A DNA stretch of 47,798 nucleotides, from the NCBI GenBank assembly GCA_943331345.2, contig CALQLF020000016.1, positions 1-47,798 of the forward strand. The letters run 5' to 3'. The notes beneath the pieces were generated by a model. The model was not told the origin of the DNA, made no database searches, and saw only the letters and a list, made by a program, of their open reading frames with translations. This document shows positions 42,456 to 47,798 of this stretch, piece by piece (positions within the stretch are counted from its first letter, which is position 1; every line of letters starts with the position of its first letter). The translations under genes were made by a program, and so were the position numbers. This stretch comes from Candidatus Planktophila lacus (GTDB taxonomy: Bacteria; Pseudomonadota; Gammaproteobacteria; Steroidobacterales; Steroidobacteraceae).

Positions 42456-44123
42456 ATGGTCCCGGCGCAACCGCTGAACAACAAGTTTCCTGTCGCCCAG
42501 CTGGCCGAGGCGCCGGCTTGGTGGCGTGGCGCCGTCATTTACCAAATCTACCCGCGCAGCTTTCAAGACAGCAACGGCGACGGCATCGGCGACTTGCCCG
42601 GCATCGTCGAGCGCATGGACTACTTGGCCAGCCTCGGCGTGGACGCGCTTTGGGTGTCGCCGTTCTTTCGTTCGCCCATGCGCGACTTCGGCTACGACAT
42701 CGCGGACTACCGCGCCGTCGACCCCATGTTTGGTGAACTCGCGGACTTCGACCAACTTATAGCGAAGGCGCACGCTGCAGGCCTGCGCGTCATGATTGAC
42801 CAGGTGTTGAGCCACACCTCCATCGAACACGAATGGTTCCGCGAAAGCCGCCAGAACCGTACTAACGCCAAGGCGGATTGGTACGTCTGGGCGGACCCAA
42901 AACCCGACGGTGGCCCGCCGAACAACTGGCTGTCCATCTTTGGTGGTGTGGCTTGGCAATGGGAACCGCGACGCGGGCAGTACTACCTGCACAACTTTTT
43001 GGTGGAACAGCCAGATCTGAACTTCCACCATCCGGAAGTGCAGCAAGCCGTACTGGACAACTTGCGGTTCTGGCTCGAGCGCGGCGTTGATGGCGTGCGC
43101 CTCGATGCCATCAATTTCTGCTTCCACGACCAGCAACTGCGCGACAACCCACCCAAGCCTGCCGCACAGCGAGGCGGTGGCGGCTACACCGCGGACAACC
43201 CCTACGCGTATCAAGTCCACCAGTACGACAACACGCAGCCAGAGTGCCTACCCTTCTTGCACCGCTTGCGCGCGTTGCTCGATGAATACCCGGGAACTGT
43301 CACCCTCGGCGAACTGACGGCCGAGGACACCATCGCAGCGACAGCCGAATACACCGCACCGGGCCGCCTGCACATGGCCTACAGCTTCGCCTTGCTCGGC
43401 AAGGACAGCTCCCCTGGCCATATCCGCGCGCATGTGGAGCAGATGTGTCGGGCACTGGACGCCGGCTGGCCTTGTTGGGCCATCTCGAACCACGATGTGG
43501 AACGCGTCGCCACGCGTTGGGGCTACGCCGGGGCACCGGCGCACTTGGCCACGCAGCTTTCGGCGCTCATCGCTTCTCTGCGCGGGTCTATCTGCCTTTA
43601 CCAAGGCGAAGAGCTTGGCTTGGGCGAAGCGGAGGTTCCGTTCGAACTGCTGCAAGACCCTTACGGCATTACCTTCTGGCCGGCCTTCAAGGGTCGCGAT
43701 GGTTGCCGCACCCCCATGCCGTGGAACGAGACAGCGCATGGCGGCTTTACGCAGGCGAAGCCTTGGTTGCCCGTGGCTGCGCAGCACTTGGCGCAGTCGG
43801 TGGCCTTCCAGGAAGCCAGTCCACAGTCGCCGCTGAACGCGTTCCGCAAGTTCATGCACTGGCGCAACCAGCACCCCATTTTGCGTTGGGGTGAATTGCA
43901 TTTCGAACACGACGACGCGTCCATCCTGGCCTTCACGCGCGCACTGGATGGCGTGCGCTGGTGGGTAGCGTTCAATCTTTCGGCTGCACCAGCCGCTATT
44001 GATGCCCCCGCCCTGCAACGCGCCACCGCGGTCACCGGTCATGGTTTGCCGGAGGGCGTGCTCGAGGGAACACGGCTGGTTTTGCCGCCGCATGGGGTCT
44101 ACTACGCCCGGCTGCACACTTGA
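42456..44123 (+). CDS. Cytoplasmic alpha-glucosidase, GH13 (XgtA-like subfamily)
   Basis: A 555-residue enzyme from ATG 42456, preceded by AAGGGGGGT nine bases upstream; the frame opens earlier but lacks a site. No signal peptide. The N-terminus WWRGAVIYQIYPRSFQDSNGDG is that of oligo-1,6-glucosidase/alpha-glucosidase. Region I reads DQVLSHTS, where most have DLVLNHTS, a variant seen in alpha-glucosidases of Xanthomonas and Halomonas; region II is GVRLDAINF, region III TLGELTAED and region IV ISNHDVERV. It would hydrolyse maltose and short maltodextrins to glucose. Its stop overlaps the esterase start. Confidence 0.95.
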   Translation: MVPAQPLNNKFPVAQLAEAPAWWRGAVIYQIYPRSFQDSNGDGIGDLPGIVERMDYLASLGVDALWVSPFFRSPMRDFGYDIADYRAVDPMFGELADFDQLIAKAHAAGLRVMIDQVLSHTSIEHEWFRESRQNRTNAKADWYVWADPKPDGGPPNNWLSIFGGVAWQWEPRRGQYYLHNFLVEQPDLNFHHPEVQQAVLDNLRFWLERGVDGVRLDAINFCFHDQQLRDNPPKPAAQRGGGGYTADNPYAYQVHQYDNTQPECLPFLHRLRALLDEYPGTVTLGELTAEDTIAATAEYTAPGRLHMAYSFALLGKDSSPGHIRAHVEQMCRALDAGWPCWAISNHDVERVATRWGYAGAPAHLATQLSALIASLRGSICLYQGEELGLGEAEVPFELLQDPYGITFWPAFKGRDGCRTPMPWNETAHGGFTQAKPWLPVAAQHLAQSVAFQEASPQSPLNAFRKFMHWRNQHPILRWGELHFEHDDASILAFTRALDGVRWWVAFNLSAAPAAIDAPALQRATAVTGHGLPEGVLEGTRLVLPPHGVYYARLHT

Positions 44124-45145
44124 AGCGGCGCGAGGCACTGCAGGGTGGTTTGGCGCTGGCGATAAGCGCATTGGCAGCGTGGACAGGGCGCGCTGACACT
44201 ACCAAGGCCACGCGCAGTGTCGCCACGAAAAATGTAGACCCTCCCCAAGTGGTCGACCGCACTATCGCCAGTGCCGATGTCCGGCCCGTCAGCGCCGGCA
44301 GGCTGTTGCATTTTTCGGCGGTGCGCTCCACCTTCGCCGCCCCACGCGACGTGTGGGTTTGGCTGCCGGACAGCTACACCCCTGAAGGCCCACCGCACGA
44401 TGTGCTCTACATGCACGATGGCGCCAACCTCTTCGAGCCCGGTGGCGCTTTCGGCGGCAAGGAATGGGGTGTCGACGAAGCGCTGACGCAGTTAGCGGGC
44501 AAGTTACCGCCTACGCTCGTGGTGGGCATCGGTAATACCCCGCTGCGCTTTCGCGAATACATGCCGAACGGCGTGTGGGCGCGTCTGCCCGCCGAGCAAC
44601 GCGCCTTCATCACCAAGGGCCATGGCGGGGAACCGCTTTCCGACGGCTACTTGAAGTTCATCGTGCGGGAACTGAAGCCCTGGGTGGACGCCACCTTCCG
44701 CACGCTACCCGGCCCGGACCACACCCACGTCATGGGTTCCAGCATGGGCGGACTCATCTCGTTCTATGCGCTGGGCGAATACCCCGAAGTGTTCGGCGGC
44801 GCCGCCTGCCTTTCGACCCACTGGCCGGCTGGGGTGCCTGCGTCCTTGGAGCCGCGCCCCGCCGCGGAAGTCCAAGGGATGGCGGCCGCCTTTGCGGCTT
44901 GGTTGGAGCCGCATTGGCCGCAACTACGGGGCCATCGCTTGTACCTCGACCGCGGCGACGCCACGCTCGATGTGCTTTACCCACCGTTTCAGGACGCCAT
45001 CGACCACTGGCTGCAGGGGCGCGCGCCTGCCGCGGGCCTGCAGTGGCAAAGCCGCGCTTTCCCGGGCGCAGAGCACAACGAAGTGGCTTGGCGGGCCAGA
45101 CTGGCCGAACCCCTGCAATTCCTGCTGGAAAAACCCCGCAACTGA
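44120..45145 (+). CDS. Exported alpha/beta-hydrolase esterase (esterase D/Fes-like)
   Basis: 341 residues from a TTG at 44120 that overlaps the glucosidase TGA (TTGA). The N-terminus MKRREALQGGLALAISALAAW resembles a Tat-type signal with a double Arg. The catalytic elbow is GSSMGGLIS, with a later Asp in YLDRGDATLD and His in AEHNEVAWR. The family includes enterochelin esterases and carbohydrate deacylases. In an alpha-glucan locus it might remove acyl groups from sugars, but this is inference only; no substrate can be read from sequence. Confidence 0.88.
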   Translation: MKRREALQGGLALAISALAAWTGRADTTKATRSVATKNVDPPQVVDRTIASADVRPVSAGRLLHFSAVRSTFAAPRDVWVWLPDSYTPEGPPHDVLYMHDGANLFEPGGAFGGKEWGVDEALTQLAGKLPPTLVVGIGNTPLRFREYMPNGVWARLPAEQRAFITKGHGGEPLSDGYLKFIVRELKPWVDATFRTLPGPDHTHVMGSSMGGLISFYALGEYPEVFGGAACLSTHWPAGVPASLEPRPAAEVQGMAAAFAAWLEPHWPQLRGHRLYLDRGDATLDVLYPPFQDAIDHWLQGRAPAAGLQWQSRAFPGAEHNEVAWRARLAEPLQFLLEKPRN

Positions 45146-45168
45146 CCGCTGCGGAACCCCGCAAAACG

Positions 45169-45202
45169 GCTCCCCTGTGGCATCATCAGTTCACAGGGGA
45201 GC
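45169..45202 (+). promoter_or_regulatory. Inverted repeat covering the lacI ribosome binding site
   Basis: GCTCCCCTGTG (45169-45179) and CACAGGGGAGC (45192-45202) form a perfect 11-bp stem with a 12-nt loop. The right arm contains the AGGGGAG Shine-Dalgarno of the GTG start at 45208. In RNA it would hide the site; in DNA it could be an operator for autoregulation. No U-run follows, so a terminator is less likely. Confidence 0.6.
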
Positions 45203-45207
45203 GCCGC

Positions 45208-46257
45208 GTGCCCGATGCCAAAAGCCGTGGACGTACGCCGGGCAGACCGACGTCGTTCGACATTGCCTATCTCGCCGGGGTTTCCCAGCCCACGGTGTCC
45301 CGCGCCTTGCGCGGCAGTGCCAGCGTCAGCGAAGCCACACGCCGCAAGGTCGAGGCCATTGCCCGCCAACTGAACTACACCGTCGACAAGAACGCTTCGA
45401 ACCTGCGCTTCCAGCACTCCAACACGCTGGCCCTGTTGTTCTTCGAAGACCCCACCGGCGATGACCAGTTCATCAACCCCTTCTTCCTCGCCATGCTCGG
45501 CACCATCACCCGGGCCTGCACCCAACGCGGTTACGACCTGCTCATCTCCTTCCAGGAGCTGAGCTCGAACTGGCATATGGACTACGAAGACAGCCGCAAG
45601 GCAGATGGCATCATCTTGCTGGGCTACGGCGACTATCTGGAATACCAGAGCCGGCTGGAACAGCTCGTGTCGCAGGGCACGCACTTCGTGCGTTGGGGCG
45701 CCGTGCTGGAAGGCCAGCCAGGCCTTTCCGTGGGCTGTGACAACTTCCGCGGTGGCCACGATGCCGCACAACACCTGCTAAAGCTTGGCCGCAAGAACAT
45801 TGCCTTTCTCGGCAATGCTGGTAACAACTACCCAGAGTTCCAGGAACGCTACCGCGGCTATGCCGCAGCACTACAGGAAGCCGGGCTGCAAGCGAACCCC
45901 GCACTGCAAGTGAATGGCCTGAGCAGCGAAGCCGATGGCCGCGCGGCCGCCGAGCTGCTGCTGAAACGGCAGTTGCCATTCGACGCGGTGGTGGCAGCCA
46001 GCGACCTGCTCGCCATCGGCGCCATGCGCTATCTGCAAGAGCACGGCTGGCAAGTGCCGCAACAAGTGGCTTTCGTGGGCTTCGACGACATACCGGCCGC
46101 GAGCATGGCCAGTCCGCCGCTCACCACCGTAGTGCAAGACACGCGCCGTGCTGGCGAGGTGTTGGTGGACACGCTGTTGCGGTTGGTCGGCGGCGAGGCC
46201 GCCATCGGCACGGTGCTACCCACACGGCTGGTGGTGCGCGCTTCCTGCGGGAGTTGA
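45208..46257 (+). CDS. LacI family transcriptional regulator
   Basis: 349 residues from GTG 45208. The N-terminal helix-turn-helix is FDIAYLAGVSQPTVSRALRGSASVS (about 13-37), followed by the hinge helix and a periplasmic-binding-like effector domain (GHDAAQHLLKLGRKNIAFLG, VGFDDIPAASMASPPLTTV). It is encoded 62 bp after the esterase and converges with the MFS gene. It most likely represses the receptor, glucosidase and transporter genes until an alpha-glucoside binds; the ligand is inferred from context. Confidence 0.94.
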   Translation: MPDAKSRGRTPGRPTSFDIAYLAGVSQPTVSRALRGSASVSEATRRKVEAIARQLNYTVDKNASNLRFQHSNTLALLFFEDPTGDDQFINPFFLAMLGTITRACTQRGYDLLISFQELSSNWHMDYEDSRKADGIILLGYGDYLEYQSRLEQLVSQGTHFVRWGAVLEGQPGLSVGCDNFRGGHDAAQHLLKLGRKNIAFLGNAGNNYPEFQERYRGYAAALQEAGLQANPALQVNGLSSEADGRAAAELLLKRQLPFDAVVAASDLLAIGAMRYLQEHGWQVPQQVAFVGFDDIPAASMASPPLTTVVQDTRRAGEVLVDTLLRLVGGEAAIGTVLPTRLVVRASCGS

Positions 46258-46272
46258 GTTCCGCAGGAAGCG
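46239..46272. terminator. 12-bp hairpin at the end of lacI
   Basis: CGCTTCCTGCGG (46239-46250) and CCGCAGGAAGCG (46261-46272) pair perfectly around a 10-nt loop that contains the lacI TGA. No U-tract follows on either strand. It sits between two convergent genes, so a termination or transcript-protecting role is likely. Confidence 0.55.
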
Positions 46273-46309
46273 ACTCAGTGGCTGACTGCTCGAGCTGAGC
46301 CCGTTCGCC

Positions 46310-47798
46310 TCAGCGCACCTTCACCCGCAGTGCCAGCAGGCCGGCAATGAAGAAGCACGCGCCGCCGATAACCAAAGCATAGATAGGCTGGCCGCCGAAG
46401 GCGACCTTCAACACGGTGCCCAGCACGGTAGCGGCCACCAACTGCGGAATGACGATGAAGAAGTTGAACAGGCCCATATAGACGCCCATCTTCGCGGCCG
46501 GCACGCTGTCCGAGAGCAGCGCATAGGGCAGTGACAGGATGGAGGCCCAGGCGAAGCCAACACCCACCATTGATAGCAGCAACCACTGCGGGTCGCGGAT
46601 GACCAAGAACGACAGGAACCCGGCCGCACCGAGGAAGAGGTTGATCATGTGGGCCTTGCGCAGACCCATCGCCTTCACCATGGGTGGGATGAGCAACGCC
46701 GCGATGGCGGCAAAGCCGTTGTAGGCACCAAACAGCACACCCACCCAGTTCGCACCAGCGTTGTAGGCCTTGCCGAACGTGTCCGTCGCGTGGAAGTGAA
46801 CTTCCGTGACCGCCGGCGTGGTGTAGATCCACATGGCGAACAACGCCACCCACGAGAAGAACTGCACCGGCGCCAGCTGACGCATAGCCGCAGGCATGGT
46901 GTCGAGGTCCCGCAAGATGCTGAAGAACAAGCCTTCCCCGGCGGCACCGCGTTGGTAAGCGATGCGCGCCAAACCCCACACCAAACATCCCGCACCCAGC
47001 AAGAACAGTTGGCGGTCGAGGTCGAGTGCATAAACGCCAGCCAGCAGCGCCACACCACCGGCGGCCCACGCAAGGCCCGTGCCAGAAGCGTTGGTCGATG
47101 CTGAAATGGCGGGGGCCAGTTCGCCCTCGGCACCCTTGAACCCGGCGAGCTCTGCCGGCGAATACTCGCGCGTGCTCAGCACGGTCCACAGCACCGCGCC
47201 CAAAAACGCCGCCGCGCCGAAGTAGAACGAATAGCGGACGGTATCCGGCACTTGGCCTTGGGCCGCTTCATTCGCCACGCCCTGCATTTCCATGAGCCAC
47301 GGCAAGGCACTGCCCACCACCGCGCCGATGCCGATAAAGAACCCTTGCATCGAATAGCCGCGAGCACGCTGCTGCGTGGGCAACTGGTCGCCAACGAAAG
47401 CGCGGAACGGCTCCATCGACACATTGATGGAAGCATCCAGAATCCAGAGCAGCCCCGCCGCCATCCACAGTGCGGGCACCGTGGGGAACGCAATGAGCGC
47501 CAAAGAAGACAACACGGCGCCAGCTAGAAAATACGGCCGACGACGACCGAGGCCATTCCACGTACGGTCCGAGAAGTGGCCAATCACCGGCTGCACCAGC
47601 AAGCCGGTGAGCGGCGCGGCAATCCAGAGCGCGGGGATATCGTCGACGCTGGCGCCTAGCGTCTGGAAGATGCGGCTGACATTCGCGTTCTGTAGAGCAA
47701 ACCCGAACTGGATGCCCAGAAAACCGAAGCACATGTTCCAGATCTGCCAGAACGACATGGCAGGCTTGTCACGCGGCAGCAGCGCCGCCCCCGTTGCA
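46310..47798 (-). CDS. MFS sugar transporter (GPH/SUC-type), 5' end possibly beyond the window
   Basis: An inner-membrane symporter of about 482 residues from ATG 47758, with about 12 hydrophobic segments. It begins SFWQIWNMCFGFLGIQFGFA and has the loop SDRTWNGLGRRRPY of the glycoside-pentoside-hexuronide/sucrose-maltose transporter group. The frame stays open upstream to the edge (13 codons, ALLPRDKPA just before the Met), and relatives usually have a short leader with KP before this region, so the real start may lie outside. It would carry maltose or maltodextrin into the cytoplasm. Confidence 0.9.
   Translation of the reverse strand, partial: ATGAALLPRDKPAMSFWQIWNMCFGFLGIQFGFALQNANVSRIFQTLGASVDDIPALWIAAPLTGLLVQPVIGHFSDRTWNGLGRRRPYFLAGAVLSSLALIAFPTVPALWMAAGLLWILDASINVSMEPFRAFVGDQLPTQQRARGYSMQGFFIGIGAVVGSALPWLMEMQGVANEAAQGQVPDTVRYSFYFGAAAFLGAVLWTVLSTREYSPAELAGFKGAEGELAPAISASTNASGTGLAWAAGGVALLAGVYALDLDRQLFLLGAGCLVWGLARIAYQRGAAGEGLFFSILRDLDTMPAAMRQLAPVQFFSWVALFAMWIYTTPAVTEVHFHATDTFGKAYNAGANWVGVLFGAYNGFAAIAALLIPPMVKAMGLRKAHMINLFLGAAGFLSFLVIRDPQWLLLSMVGVGFAWASILSLPYALLSDSVPAAKMGVYMGLFNFFIVIPQLVAATVLGTVLKVAFGGQPIYALVIGGACFFIAGLLALRVKVR

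Noticed and set aside
42354-43220. A 288-codon minus-strand frame opposite the glucosidase and its promoter.
   Set aside because: Overlaps conserved GH13 sequence and has no family signature.

Overview
The window is a dense, GC-rich bacterial chromosome segment with no gap over 300 bases lacking a gene. It contains no rRNA, tRNA, CRISPR array or insertion sequence that I can see. It reads as a gammaproteobacterium, probably near Xanthomonadales, Nevskiales or Steroidobacterales. The evidence is the glnA / DUF4124 protein / ntrB / ntrC block with a sigma-54 promoter, the split glyQ-glyS glycyl-tRNA synthetase, trmL, a Pseudomonas-style REP palindrome, and two large TonB-dependent receptor (TBDR) loci. 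The lineage is inferred from gene content only.

Layout. (1) 1-6765, minus strand: a tightly coupled catabolic operon of TBDR, cytochrome P450, SDR oxidoreductase, ACMSD-like amidohydrolase, imidazolonepropionase-like amidohydrolase and the start of a sixth gene cut by the window edge. It looks like uptake and oxidation of a hydrophobic or cyclic compound of unknown identity. (2) 6959-12405: trmL and a class 1B dihydroorotate dehydrogenase, divergent across only 19 bp with overlapping -10 boxes; an MscS channel; a hybrid histidine kinase. (3) 12419-17394: nitrogen control (ntrC, ntrB, DUF4124 protein, glnA) with a readable sigma-54 promoter and NtrC sites. (4) 17418-25630: dienelactone hydrolase, glyQ, glyS, a PlsC-type acyltransferase, a 23S rRNA methyltransferase-like gene, a GNAT acetyltransferase and an acyl-CoA dehydrogenase. 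(5) 25733-33930: gyrB carrying a 579-residue intein, followed without a gap by a nicotinamidase-fold protein lacking its catalytic residues; divergently, a DUF885 protein and a second acyl-CoA dehydrogenase. (6) 33985-47798: an alpha-glucan (maltodextrin/starch) utilization locus.

How the glucan locus appears to work: a secreted GH13 amylase and a periplasmic GH97 glucosidase degrade alpha-glucan; the TBDR brings oligosaccharides across the outer membrane; an MFS sugar symporter moves them across the inner membrane; a cytoplasmic GH13 alpha-glucosidase finishes hydrolysis; a LacI-family regulator encoded in the same locus probably controls it. A flavin-dependent tryptophan-halogenase homologue and an exported esterase are embedded with no obvious role in the pathway. 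A strong intrinsic terminator separates the receptor gene from the genes downstream of it, and an 11-bp inverted repeat covers the ribosome binding site of the regulator.

The least ordinary items are the GyrB intein with an embedded helix-turn-helix domain, the dead-looking nicotinamidase paralogue fused operonically to gyrB, the apparently leaderless genes around 7.4 and 9.5 kb, a PyrK-less class 1B PyrD, and the P450/amidohydrolase operon.
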